The notes: generated by a model not told the origin, from the sequence alone. Numbered from the stretch's first letter, positions 20,001-29,025 are shown. The stretch is 64,000 nucleotides of DNA from Methanosarcina barkeri 3 (GCF_000970305.1 NZ_CP009517.1:3534001-3598000), one strand, 5' to 3'. Program-made: numbers and translations.

Positions 20001-21584
20001 TTACTTTGATCCCGTAATCTTCACGCCGGACAAATCAATGACACATTCATTTGGGTTAAAAATAAACCCTGTCACATCCTTCGAGTGGATAAACACCCTT
20101 GGTGTTGTGTACAATCCGGTTCCAGGATAAAACGCGTACTCTTCTGCCCACACCTTGTCAAAAGTGTTCCACAGATCGTCTTTTGAGCTCTTCGATAAGA
20201 CTTCGTCTAAATACGTTGAGAAGTTGCCGCTAACGCCAAAACCGATTCCAAAATCATCATAGGTGTTGACCGCGCCTCTCCAGGACATGTATCTTTGAGG
20301 TGTTGTAAGCCACGGATGTGTGTATGCAATATCAAAATTGCCATTTTTTTCTTTTTCTGCTCTGGCTGAATCATCCAGTGCTTCAAGTTTTGTATCTATG
20401 CCAATCTTCTTCAGGCAGTCTTGAACAAATACAGCGGTCGCTCTTGCGGTTTCATCGCTCTCAACTACGAACCTTAAAACAACAGGCTGTCCATTCTTTT
20501 CGACAATGCCGTCACCGTTTGTATCCGCATATCCGCCCGCTGTCAGTGCAGCCTTTGCTGCGTCCAAGTCGTAAGTATATTCCTTTTCGTTTCTCGGCGA
20601 AAAGTCATATTTTCTTCTCATGAAATCGCCGCTTTCAGCTCCCAAACCGGACATTACGGTATCGACAAGAGTCTTGCGGTCAATTGCATATGTAACGGCT
20701 TTTCTGAGGTTTATATCCGTCATGGGCCCTTCAGCATAGTTATAAACATATGTTGCGATCAAGCCGCTATCAGGATTTAAGTCAACAACATATTTATCAT
20801 CCTTTTTCAGCTCTGCAATAGCTGCGTAGGAAAGTGCGCAATAATGCTCAGCAACGCCGATGACATCCACCTGACCGCTTTGAAGCGCCATGATTCTCGA
20901 GTTTTCATCAGGAATAACGACCCACTTGACGCCGTCAATTGAAGGTATTTTGTTCTTGTTCCAGTAATCTTTGTTTGTTTTAAATGCCGCGCTTTGATCA
21001 GTCTGATAATCATCAAGAATGAATGGTCCTGTTCCCACCCATTTAACAACGTTGCCCTTATCATCAAGAGAACCTGGAAGCGAGACATAAATTCTGGTCA
21101 TCTCCGTCGGAAAGTTGCCATAGCTCTTGGTAAATTTTACGTCCAGGGTAGTGTCGTTAACAACGTCCATTGATTTCAGAGAATACATAAAGCTGCCATC
21201 ACAATACGGAGCCCAGGCCTGCAGTGAATATTTAACAATATCGGCAGTTAAGGGTGTGCCGTCGGTGAATTTGACATTCTGGCGAACTTTAAGTGTGTAC
21301 TCTGTCAGATCCGCGTTCGTTGTCCACGACTCAATAATACCAGGTTCGACGCCCATGCTCTCAGACCGTTGTGTCATTAAATCAAACACCATTGACTGGC
21401 CTTCTTTGCCTGAACCTTGCTTAAAGTCGGCAAGCGCGCCGATAACAAGCGTATTTTTACCCGACGCTACGCCACCGGATGTATTCGTGTTTTCTTGGGT
21501 ACTTGTCTTGCTGACGCAGCCTGCCATCAGAGTGATAAACATAACTGCCAAGAGGACAAACGCTGCGATTTTCTTAAATCTCAT
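20001..21584 (-). CDS. lipoprotein solute-binding protein of a nickel/peptide-type ABC importer
   Basis: The 527-residue product captures the substrate outside the cell. It has a lipoprotein signal (FITLMAGC, Cys23) and then the SBP_bac_5 fold: IIESWTTNADLTEYTLKVRQNVKFTDGTPLTADIV, GTGPFILDDYQ, DINLRKAVTYAIDRKTLV and YTYDLDAAKAALTAGGY. The family binds peptides, nickel, heme or metal-opine chelates. The sequence resembles clostridial NikA/CntA-like proteins more than classical archaeal oligopeptide binders, which is an impression rather than a computed result. The gene is followed by the permease and ATPase genes, and the exporter-type pair lies upstream. Confidence 0.88.
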   Translation of the reverse strand: MRFKKIAAFVLLAVMFITLMAGCVSKTSTQENTNTSGGVASGKNTLVIGALADFKQGSGKEGQSMVFDLMTQRSESMGVEPGIIESWTTNADLTEYTLKVRQNVKFTDGTPLTADIVKYSLQAWAPYCDGSFMYSLKSMDVVNDTTLDVKFTKSYGNFPTEMTRIYVSLPGSLDDKGNVVKWVGTGPFILDDYQTDQSAAFKTNKDYWNKNKIPSIDGVKWVVIPDENSRIMALQSGQVDVIGVAEHYCALSYAAIAELKKDDKYVVDLNPDSGLIATYVYNYAEGPMTDINLRKAVTYAIDRKTLVDTVMSGLGAESGDFMRRKYDFSPRNEKEYTYDLDAAKAALTAGGYADTNGDGIVEKNGQPVVLRFVVESDETARATAVFVQDCLKKIGIDTKLEALDDSARAEKEKNGNFDIAYTHPWLTTPQRYMSWRGAVNTYDDFGIGFGVSGNFSTYLDEVLSKSSKDDLWNTFDKVWAEEYAFYPGTGLYTTPRVFIHSKDVTGFIFNPNECVIDLSGVKITGSK

Positions 21585-21627
21585 TCTATTTTCCTCCGTT
21601 TGTGCTATATTATAAATGAAAATTTAT

Positions 21628-23361
21628 CTACACCATTTTTGCATATTGGGTGCGGATAAGCCTCGAGTACGTGCTGTCACGTAAAATCATCTCTTCATGC
21701 CTGCCGGTTTGCGCAACTGTTCCGTTTTCAAGCACAACTATTTTATCCGCAGCCATAATCGTTGAAAGTCTATGAGCGATAACAAGTGTAATCCTGTTCT
21801 TGCTGAGTTCTTGTAAAGCTTCTCTGAGTTCTTCCTCGTTTTTTGTGTCCAGGTTTGAAACCGCTTCATCCATCAGCAGTATTGGCGCATTTTTCAGCAA
21901 GGCTCTCGCAATTGCGATACGTTGTCTCTGACCTCCGGACAGCTGCACACCGCGTTCACCAACTTCCGTCTCGTAACCGTTCGGAAGGCTTATGATAAAA
22001 TCATGTATTCTGGCTTTTCTCGCCGCTTCATAGATTTCCGTGTCTGTAGCGTTTTTCTTGCTCAACAGAAGGTTATCCTTGATAGAGCAGTTGAAAAGAT
22101 AGACATCCTGCGGCACAATGGATACAATGTCCCTTAAGTCCTGCTGCTTTAGATCACGTACATCCTGACCGCCGACGCGTATGCAGCCTTCCGTGACATC
22201 CCAGAATCGAAGCAACAGGTTCGCACAGGTGGACTTTCCAGATCCGGAATGACCGACAAGCGCCACAGTCTCTCCGGGACTCACACGAAAAGAAACATCC
22301 TTTAACACGAGCGGCAGTTCTTCTTTATATCGAAAACTGACATGGTCGAATTCAACGCTGAGCTTGTTCTGCAACGGTTTGCTTACCTTTACCATGTCTT
22401 TTACTGTTTCCGGCATCTCGAGCACGGTAAAAACACGATCAGTTGATGACTGCATAATGCCAAAGCTTCTTGCCATCGTACCGATGGCGACGACTGGCGT
22501 AAAAACATATATGGATAGAATGATCGATACGGCATACCATTGTCGACCCATCATCCCGTTCTTTATCAGGTATACCGAGATGATTGTGACACTCAGCAAT
22601 CCGGCGGACATGAAGAAATTAAGAAGTCCTGTTTCAATTCCCTGTCTGCTTCCATATTTACGCTGTACTGCCGACAGACACTTATTCGCGTTTCTGAGCT
22701 TTTTCAAGTACCATGATTCATAACCGAAGGACAATATTTCCCGAATTCCCTGGATACCGTCAACTACTTCCGAATTGACTTCGGCAAGCCCTTCGCGTAT
22801 TTTACGTCCATCTATTTCCGCTCGGTTTTGAAACCAGAACGGGACTGTGATGGTCAGGAAAAGCCACGGAATCAATACAAGCGCAAGATAGGGATGAATT
22901 AAGACTGCAATAACGGCAAGAACAATGACCGGGACGATCACGGCAATAAAAGCTGCTCCATATGTATGGGCATAAAACCATTCCAAGGTTTCAACATCAG
23001 ACATCAGGGTTGATGAAAGGTCGCCCGTCCGTTTATTCATTAAATAACTTGGTGCAATTTTTTCAATAGCCCTGTACAGCTTTACTCGTAAATGAGCCAA
23101 TATCCCATAGGCAGCTTTATGGGCATACCACATTTCAGCGTAACTCATGACAGCTCGCAGAACAACTAAGGCAATGAGCACCCAAATCCCGATCAAAATT
23201 GCATGGGGTGCCGCCCCTAATATCGCCAGGCTGACCAAATAAGCACCGTAAGCCGAACACGCGATTGCAGCGCCTTGATTCATAATTCCGGTGATGATTC
23301 CGAGAATTATGGAGTTTATGACGGGTTTCAGATGCGGCAGAAGCTTAATAAATATTTTCAT
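21628..23361 (-). CDS. ABC half-transporter, exporter fold (second of a pair)
   Basis: The 577-residue product combines a six-helix membrane domain (roughly 1-310) and a C-terminal ATPase. The ATPase has Walker A VALVGHSGSGKSTCAN, Q-loop SIVPQDVYLF, signature LSGGQRQRIAIARALL, Walker B ILLMDEAVSNLD and IAHRLSTI. An earlier ATG at 23391 is in frame, but GGGGTGA lies seven bases before the ATG at 23361. That ATG lies 7 bases after the partner gene's stop (ATGGGGTGA), so I use it. The partner is 23369-25120. Heterodimers of this type include CydDC-like exporters and YbtPQ/IrtAB metallophore importers. Confidence 0.88.
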   Translation of the reverse strand: MKIFIKLLPHLKPVINSIILGIITGIMNQGAAIACSAYGAYLVSLAILGAAPHAILIGIWVLIALVVLRAVMSYAEMWYAHKAAYGILAHLRVKLYRAIEKIAPSYLMNKRTGDLSSTLMSDVETLEWFYAHTYGAAFIAVIVPVIVLAVIAVLIHPYLALVLIPWLFLTITVPFWFQNRAEIDGRKIREGLAEVNSEVVDGIQGIREILSFGYESWYLKKLRNANKCLSAVQRKYGSRQGIETGLLNFFMSAGLLSVTIISVYLIKNGMMGRQWYAVSIILSIYVFTPVVAIGTMARSFGIMQSSTDRVFTVLEMPETVKDMVKVSKPLQNKLSVEFDHVSFRYKEELPLVLKDVSFRVSPGETVALVGHSGSGKSTCANLLLRFWDVTEGCIRVGGQDVRDLKQQDLRDIVSIVPQDVYLFNCSIKDNLLLSKKNATDTEIYEAARKARIHDFIISLPNGYETEVGERGVQLSGGQRQRIAIARALLKNAPILLMDEAVSNLDTKNEEELREALQELSKNRITLVIAHRLSTIMAADKIVVLENGTVAQTGRHEEMILRDSTYSRLIRTQYAKMV

Positions 23362-23368
23362 CTGATTT

Positions 23369-25120
23369 TCACCCCATTTTTTCTCCAGCATTTTGAGCCT
23401 TCATGAGTTCCATAAAAGCTCCATCCCTGGATATCAGCTCTTGCGCTGTCCCGTGTTCACAAATATGCTCATTCTCCATCACATATATTTCAGTAGCGTC
23501 TATTATTGTTGAAAGCCGATGAGCAATTACCAAAGTGGTTTTATTTCTCGCAAGACGATCAAGACTTTCCTGTATTGCACTTTCATTCGAAGCATCCACA
23601 TTCGATGTTGCTTCATCAAGCACAAGTATCGGTGCATCCTTGAGCATCGCTCTTGCTATCGAAATTCTTTGCCGTTCGCCTCCAGACAGCCTGACGCCTC
23701 TTTCTCCGACGATCGTTTGATATCCTTGTGGCAGCGCGGATATAAAATCATGGGCTTTTGAATTACGGCAGCAAGCTTCTATCTCATCAAAGGAGGCCTC
23801 CGGTTTTGCGACGCGAATATTATCCTCAACAGTTCCGTAAAATAGATAGGTGTCCTGAAACACGGCGGTTATTTGACGGCGAAGATCCTGGATTGAATAT
23901 TTACCAATCTCTTTTTTGCTGATTTTGATACTACCCGTCTGCGGGTCGAAAAACCTGAGCAGTAAATTGACAACAGTAGATTTACCGGCACCTGACTGAC
24001 CGACGAGTGCGATTTTCGCTCCCGACGGAATTGACAGGTTGAGATTTTTGAGTGCCGGTCTCGTTCCGTCATTATAGGAGAATGTAACTGCATTAAAATC
24101 AATAGAAGGTCTTATTCCCTCAGGAATAACAAGCCTGTCGTTGCCTTTATCCAGAACGGTTATTGTTGTGTCAAGAAATTCAAACATTTTCTCAGCAGCC
24201 GAAAATCCCAAAAACGATTTGTGCCAATACGCATTTAAATCGTTAATTGGTCTGAAGCATTCGGTTGACAAAAACAGAATAACAGTCAGGCTTGACATCG
24301 CAAGCATACCCATGCTTAAGTGGAAAGCGCCAATTCCGACTGACAATGCCGTTCCGATCGCAGTAGCGAAGCCGACAAATGCGGAGCTGATCAGCGACAC
24401 ATTGAGCTTTTTCATTGTGTGATTATACAATTCGTTGGCATCTCGTTCGAGCTCGTTGCCTTTTTCATCACTCGCATTGAATGCTTTGAGTGTTGTCATT
24501 CCTTGCATCGCGTCCACAAACTGCGAATTGAGGTTCCCGTAGGATTCCCAATGACCGTGGCCGATTTTGTTCATCAGTTTGTCCCAGAACATCGGGCAGA
24601 GCACTGATATAAGAATTGATACGAAAACAATCACACCCACCAGTGGGTCCAGGCTTGCCATATAAGGAAGAATGCATATAAGACCGATGGCAGTGACCAA
24701 CACCTGAGGGATATAGTCAACTAGAAACACTTCCAAAGCTTCAACGCCATCAATGAATATCGACTGGAGCTTTCCTGTGCGGCCGTCCTCCATATATGCC
24801 GGACCTAAATGAAAGAAATGTTCAAAAAGGTTAATTCTCAAGGTCTCTTTAACTCTCTCAGCCGCATATTTCCCAAATATTTCTCTTATCCATAACAAAT
24901 GAGCTCTCAGCACGACCATAAGTGCAATTCCGAGAATTATCGGAATGAAGAGACGCCAATTTAACTCAGCAAAAGCATAACTCACGCCTTTCGCCAATAA
25001 AAAGGCTTGAACAATATATGTCCCTGTTATTAGCATGCCTATCAGTGCTTTTGCAAGAAGCGAACCTCTCGCGCCTTTTGTAACGCTCAGCAGTCGTAGA
25101 ATCACTTGAAACCTTTCCAA
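23369..25120 (-). CDS. ABC half-transporter, exporter fold (first of a pair)
   Basis: The 583-residue product has six predicted helices and then an ATPase domain with Walker A IALVGQSGAGKSTVVN, Q-loop TAVFQDTYLFYG, signature LSGGERQRISIARAML, Walker B ILVLDEATSNVD and IAHRLSTI. It is the first gene of the seven-gene run and is translationally close to its partner. Lying directly upstream of a NikA-like import set, the pair may handle the same substrate. Examples would be release or uptake of a metallophore, as in YbtPQ-type systems. That is inference; drug or peptide export remains possible. Confidence 0.88.
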   Translation of the reverse strand: MERFQVILRLLSVTKGARGSLLAKALIGMLITGTYIVQAFLLAKGVSYAFAELNWRLFIPIILGIALMVVLRAHLLWIREIFGKYAAERVKETLRINLFEHFFHLGPAYMEDGRTGKLQSIFIDGVEALEVFLVDYIPQVLVTAIGLICILPYMASLDPLVGVIVFVSILISVLCPMFWDKLMNKIGHGHWESYGNLNSQFVDAMQGMTTLKAFNASDEKGNELERDANELYNHTMKKLNVSLISSAFVGFATAIGTALSVGIGAFHLSMGMLAMSSLTVILFLSTECFRPINDLNAYWHKSFLGFSAAEKMFEFLDTTITVLDKGNDRLVIPEGIRPSIDFNAVTFSYNDGTRPALKNLNLSIPSGAKIALVGQSGAGKSTVVNLLLRFFDPQTGSIKISKKEIGKYSIQDLRRQITAVFQDTYLFYGTVEDNIRVAKPEASFDEIEACCRNSKAHDFISALPQGYQTIVGERGVRLSGGERQRISIARAMLKDAPILVLDEATSNVDASNESAIQESLDRLARNKTTLVIAHRLSTIIDATEIYVMENEHICEHGTAQELISRDGAFMELMKAQNAGEKMG

Positions 25121-25529
25121 CGGACTAATTCAGTAGATAATGGCCTGCGATGAAACTTGTATAGTATGAAATTTACTTATTTTGGTAACACCTTTACCAT
25201 ACAAAAAATTACTATAAATAGTTATCCATTTGTATTCAGTTAAGATATGATATATAAGGTGTTATTTTCATTGCTTTTTCTGTTAATCTCTAAATGTAAA
25301 TCAAGATGGATAGATAATTACAGTAGTCATTTAAAGTTAACAGAGTCCTTAACCGAATACAGAGGAAGAACCTACTAGAAGTACCGAAGTCCTGTTACCT
25401 TGAGTATATTATGTCCTTACAAGGAAAAGATCCACTAAGTCTCGATATTGTAGTCTGCGTGAATTATTTGAAAGGTAAAAAAGGTGAAAATAGTTAGAGA
25501 TTCATGTTTTTTCAGTTAGTGGTTCTACA
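25121..25529. other. gap upstream of the ABC cluster
   Basis: This AT-rich gap presumably contains the promoter of the leftward ABC run. A TATATAAGG-like stretch occurs near 25250-25260. No gene, tRNA or repeat array is visible. Confidence 0.4.
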
Positions 25530-25691
25530 GATCCGAAAAAAGTCTCAAAAATGTATGAGCGCAGGTTTTCAATTGAATCTTCTTATTGAATATGCAATTC
25601 ATCAAAACCAAAGACTTCCTCAAAAAACAACCCGCGCGCCACCTTACATAATAATCTCGTTTTTAATCCAAAATTACTGGGTATCGTAATA
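25530..25691 (+). pseudogene. 3' end relic of an IS4/ISH3-type transposase
   Basis: Read in the frame starting at 25548, the sequence gives KMYERRFSIESSY then a stop. After a one-base frame change it continues KPKTSSKN and PYIIISFLIQNYWV. This matches the well-known C-terminal pattern of ISH3/IS4-type archaeal transposases (YxxRFxIESSYR, then RARTxSxxP, then SFLLQNLWV). It is frameshifted and has no N-terminal part, so it is dead. The family is recognised from memory. Confidence 0.65.
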
Positions 25692-25957
25692 CCTTTTGAT
25701 TTAGAATTGTTCAAAATCGTTTATATTAGTCCGGGTAGCGGTGTGAAAGTAATTTGCTTGAGTCTGAGCTTTAAATTGAAAAAAATGTCTTAGAAATCTC
25801 TATAAAATTGTTTATAGCTTCTGGAGTGGTATATATAAAATTATAATAATATGGTGACTACATGCACATTTTATTGACAGGGCAATTCACAGGAAAAAAG
25901 ATATTATAAAAGAAAACGCAGAAAATCAATAACGCTTTATAACTATGCAAATTTTTA

Positions 25958-26032
25958 TGGGCCTGACCGGATTTGAACCGGTGACCGCTCGGTTATGAGC
26001 CGAGCGCTCTAACCTGACTGAGCTACAGGCCC
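25958..26032 (-). tRNA. tRNA with CAT anticodon, probably tRNA-Ile2 (elongator Met possible)
   Basis: A 75-base cloverleaf has acceptor GGGCCTG/CAGGCCC with discriminator A. The D arm is GCTC-AGTCAGGTTA-GAGC, the anticodon stem CTCGG/CCGAG has loop CTCATAA (anticodon CAT), and the T arm is ACCGG-TTCAAAT-CCGGT. It lacks initiator features. The GGGCC acceptor with A73 fits archaeal tRNA-Ile2, whose C34 is modified to agmatidine to read AUA. Elongator Met cannot be excluded by eye. No CCA is encoded. Confidence 0.9.
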
Positions 26033-26150
26033 TTATTGATTTTATCATACTATTAGTAGCTAATAGTATGGAGATATTGATAAAGTTTTTGCATATGTTT
26101 CGTCTATTCTGGGAAGAATAGTACAAGAAATAAGAAGTACAAAGATTTTA

Positions 26151-26223
26151 CGCCGCTTGCAGGGCTCGAACCTACGACATTCTGGTTAACAGCCAGACAC
26201 TCTACCAACTGAGTTAAAGCGGC
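26151..26223 (-). tRNA. tRNA-Asn (GTT), right copy
   Basis: The 73 bases are identical to the tRNA-Asn at 15896-15968, in the same orientation and with the same GTT anticodon. Identity extends a few bases on each side (TTTAC before, CTT after). Together the copies bound a segment of about 10.2 kb that carries the ABC cluster and transposase relics. Confidence 0.97.
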
Positions 26224-26917
26224 TTACACAATCGGATGTGCACGTTTTGCTCATCCCGTCGCGAACATTCCTAAAGCGATAATATTATTTATATATTTCG
26301 CTTTGAACGGTTTCCACACCCATTTATGCGCTGAAAATCTGATGATAAAGGTATTAGCTGGCACAGAATAGTATCAAGATAGTCAAAACTATGATCTCTC
26401 AGTCAGTTTATGTGGATTATTTTTAACTGTTTTGATTTATATTTTTCACTTATTCATATTATCTTTTGAAAAATAAAAGAGCAGTTATAGCTTAAGAATT
26501 TTTGATTTGATTAACAATATAGTCCAATAGTCCACTTTGAAAATAAATAGATAAAAAGTAAGTTAATATGTTTTTATCATTCGGAAGTTAGTCTGATCGG
26601 AACTACTGATTTTGAGCTAAAACTTATATCCTATCAGGAATAATATTTGGTAGCTTGTTGTAGTATTTTGCAGCGAGGTGGGACAGGTATGATTTTTAAG
26701 CAATACACTCATAGCTTAAAATGCCTTTTATCCGAGGTCCTGTCCGGGGGAATTAATGTATTGTCAATTAAAGGTCAAAAACAACTTTAAAATATAACTT
26801 CAAGATTAGGATCAGTAATTTTTCCATACTGACGGATATACTTTCAGCCCTTTTGTGTACTGTCAGGATATCTTTTCAGTCTCTGGAATTTTGACCACCT
26901 GATCTTGCAGCTTAAAA
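26224..26917. other. gap with an inverted repeat upstream of the zinc-ribbon genes
   Basis: No gene is visible. GGACAGG (26681-26687) and CCTGTCC (26739-26745) form a perfect 7-bp inverted repeat around a 51-base loop. The AT-rich TTTAAAATATAACTT (about 26788-26802) could be the TATA box for the zinc-ribbon genes starting at 26918. The region left of 26650 contains only AT-rich sequence and the tRNA promoter. Confidence 0.4.
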
Positions 26918-27082
26918 ATGGAAATCCAAGGGGGATTAGTTACGAAACGGCTAAAAATATGCCCAAAGTGCCATGCTAGACTGAAAGTGAGCTCGGATGG
27001 AAAGATGGAGTACTGCAGTGTTTGTAAGTACTGGACAAAAGTGGGTACTGCAAGGCTCGATTCTATCATGATTTACGAATGA
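26918..27082 (+). CDS. 54-residue zinc-ribbon protein
   Basis: This small frame reads MEIQGGLVTKRLKICPKCH and continues to a second CxxC (YCSVCKYW). It thus has a classic two-knuckle zinc ribbon with Cys15, Cys18, Cys33 and Cys36 and a 14-residue spacer. A sequence this short with correctly spaced knuckles is unlikely by chance. A second zinc-ribbon gene starts 9 bases after its stop on the same strand. No strong ribosome site is seen before the ATG, so initiation may be leaderless. Function is unknown; nucleic-acid or protein binding is typical for such ribbons. Confidence 0.65.
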   Translation: MEIQGGLVTKRLKICPKCHARLKVSSDGKMEYCSVCKYWTKVGTARLDSIMIYE

Positions 27083-27091
27083 GGGCCCTGC

Positions 27092-27313
27092 ATGAAAAAT
27101 GCAAGTGTTTCTATGTTTTGCAGTGTATGTCAGACAACGTTGAAACGTCAAGTCATGGGTTCTAATGTCTTCTACTACTGCCGGAACTGTGGAAGTGTGA
27201 GTTCGGAAGTATATTTATCAGGGGAGGCAAACGTCTTCCACTCCCATAAACCGACATCTGTAGACCTGAAGTTTTCACCTTCAAAACTTATGAAAACGTC
27301 TGAATCGCTGTAA
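27092..27313 (+). CDS. 73-residue zinc-ribbon protein
   Basis: The product has a zinc ribbon near its N-terminus, with Cys10/Cys13 (FCSVCQTTL) and Cys30/Cys33 (YYCRNCGSVSSE) separated by 16 residues. A polar tail without motifs follows. GAGGG precedes the ATG by 6 bases. It directly follows the other zinc-ribbon gene at 26918, so the two are probably one transcript. The family is not recognised. The ribbon spacing resembles that of TFIIS/TFIIB-type or small archaeal regulatory proteins, but nothing more specific can be claimed. Confidence 0.7.
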   Translation: MKNASVSMFCSVCQTTLKRQVMGSNVFYYCRNCGSVSSEVYLSGEANVFHSHKPTSVDLKFSPSKLMKTSESL

Positions 27314-27655
27314 TAGAGACCTGAATTGGAAAAAAATTTAGTTTTTGAAAAGCTGGAAAAATTAGCTTCTTAAGAGCCTTAATATCTCTCAAGTTCTCTT
27401 TTCCAATTTTTAGTTATTTTTAAAATTTTCGTAAGATCTAATGCAGAATTTAATAGTTATTCGTTTATTTTATATTGATTATTGTTTTTAAATAGTTAAT
27501 ATTTTTGAAAAATCACTGATCATACTTAATTGAAAATTTCATGTGTTCTTAAGCACTTACAGTTAGAAGAAGTAATATAAAAAATAAAGAGGAAGTTGAG
27601 TTAAGAAGACTTTAAGGAGATTAATCCAGGTAAAACCAGTCCGAAAGCGGATTTT
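27314..27655. other. AT-rich gap between convergent genes
   Basis: The gap lies between the rightward zinc-ribbon genes and the leftward cobT-like gene. It has only T- and A-rich stretches that may serve as archaeal terminators. I see no gene or repeat array. Confidence 0.4.
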
Positions 27656-28705
27656 TCAATGCCCTGCTTTTAGCAGTTTGCAAACGTTTTCTACTTCGGA
27701 CCTGAAATCGTCCTGAGAGATTCCGTAAAGGCCTGCAAGATACATTGCACCACCAGCTCCTGCGCCCTCCTTGATCGTACCTGTCTCATACCTATGAAGC
27801 CCTTTTAGTTCGGACTTTCCAAACCCAGGGTCTGCAACGTAGACAGCAGGTACACCGAGAACTCTGGTAAGTTCGATAAAGTTTGCGGATTTATCTTCCA
27901 CAACATACCGGGTAGTGGCAATTGCCAGCTTTTCCGTATTGAGACCGAGATGTTTTATCAGTGCATATACTGCTACCATCTGAGTCCCTCCAGCAAGTAC
28001 AACACTAACATCAGTGCCCTGGAAACCTGTAACAAGACCGACGACAGCAGGCATCATCGGGTCTCCCATGCAGGCGATAGCTTTCATGGGATCATCTTTC
28101 AGGCAGCCAAAGGTCAGGCCTGATGCTTTCAAGCCTTCTTCAATGACCTGTTTCTTCAGTACGAGAGGGTTTTCATCAGCACTGCTGCTGACATTTCCGT
28201 TGTATCCCAGCGCCATTAAAACCCCCATTGCAGTTGTTGTGCCACCTGGAATGCTTTCTCCGATAACTACATGGTCTACCTGGTTTCTGAGCCTTTTTGC
28301 CAGAAACTTTGCTCGCATGCAGATTTCCTGTACATCATAAACTGCAATTGGTTCCCGGATATCTTCTCCGGGTTTTGCCTTAAGGTCAATGCAGGGAACT
28401 TCCGGAGTTACAATAAGACCGGAATTAATGAAATGATATGGAGCGTCCGTAAGCTTCAACGCCGAACGGGTCATAATTGCAGGAGTAGGAGTATCATAAG
28501 GAGGAGTCATGGGGAGAACGGGTACACTAATAATGTTTCCTGTTTCCATAAGTTCCGCATCTCCTGCAGGCGTATAGTCCGTAAGTTCAGCCGTTTTTCC
28601 TGCAGCTGAAAGCTTGGGAATATGTGCGGTTTTAGTATTGGAAAGCACGCATAAAAACATCGGTCTTTTAGGTTTTCTGGTTACTTCCGGTTCGATCCAG
28701 GCCAT
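27656..28705 (-). CDS. archaeal CobT-like nicotinate-nucleotide phosphoribosyltransferase
   Basis: The 349-residue product matches the archaeal CobT-related family (UPF0284/TIGR00303 type). That family is proposed to activate the lower-ligand base in cobamide synthesis. Supporting segments are [24 protein letters not shown], a CobT-like glycine-rich nucleotide-handling loop, and [15 protein letters not shown]. The C-terminal stretch [17 protein letters not shown] carries the Glu-Gly-Ala pattern of CobT active sites. Cobamides are central to the methyltransferases and the CODH corrinoid protein of this organism. The gene is monocistronic, with a repeat-rich hairpin region upstream. Confidence 0.82.
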   Translation of the reverse strand: MAWIEPEVTRKPKRPMFLCVLSNTKTAHIPKLSAAGKTAELTDYTPAGDAELMETGNIISVPVLPMTPPYDTPTPAIMTRSALKLTDAPYHFINSGLIVTPEVPCIDLKAKPGEDIREPIAVYDVQEICMRAKFLAKRLRNQVDHVVIGESIPGGTTTAMGVLMALGYNGNVSSSADENPLVLKKQVIEEGLKASGLTFGCLKDDPMKAIACMGDPMMPAVVGLVTGFQGTDVSVVLAGGTQMVAVYALIKHLGLNTEKLAIATTRYVVEDKSANFIELTRVLGVPAVYVADPGFGKSELKGLHRYETGTIKEGAGAGGAMYLAGLYGISQDDFRSEVENVCKLLKAGH

Positions 28706-28744
28706 ATAGTATCTCCTTTATGAATAGAATCAACTTACTCACAA

Positions 28745-28892
28745 CTGTTGACCCGCAACCGTTGACCCGCAACCGTTGCGCCGGTTGATCAAAACCGTTG
28801 CGCCGGTTTATCACGCCGATAGGGTTTGGGGAAGATTTCAACTCAAACATTACCATGGTTTTTGATCAACCGTTGCACCGGTTGATCCCGTC
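28745..28892. repeat. repeated AACCGTTGCGCCGGTT hairpins upstream of cobT
   Basis: AACCGTTGCRCCGGTT, which can fold as AACCG/CGGTT around six bases, occurs three times, near 28777, 28793 and 28869. Related CAACCGTTGACCCG copies lie at 28745-28775. The cluster is upstream of the leftward cobT-like gene and may lie in its transcribed leader. Its function is unknown. Confidence 0.7.
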
Positions 28893-29025
28893 ATGACGTA
28901 TTAGATTTAGCAGTAATTTTCGGTCAAGCCTTTTTTGAAAAGGCTTGTGATCACGCCGTCATGATGTTTTAGATTTAGCAGTAGTTTTCGCTCAAGCCTT
29001 TTTTTAAAAGGCTTGCGGTCAAGCA
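28890..29025. repeat. 68-bp direct duplication, each copy with a CAAGCCTTTT hairpin
   Basis: GTCATGAYGTWTTAGATTTA begins at 28890 and again at 28958. Each copy ends with a perfect hairpin, CAAGCCTTTT-TTG-AAAAGGCTTG (about 28924-28947) and its T-rich variant (28993-29016). The hairpins could act as terminators downstream of proS (29359) or as structured RNA. The rest of the gap, 29026-29358, is AT-rich without a gene. Confidence 0.75.

Noticed and set aside
25926-26126. Leftward frame of 66 codons
   Set aside because: It lies across the CAT tRNA gene and only reflects the tRNA sequence. The frame at 15756-15953 over the left tRNA-Asn is rejected for the same reason.
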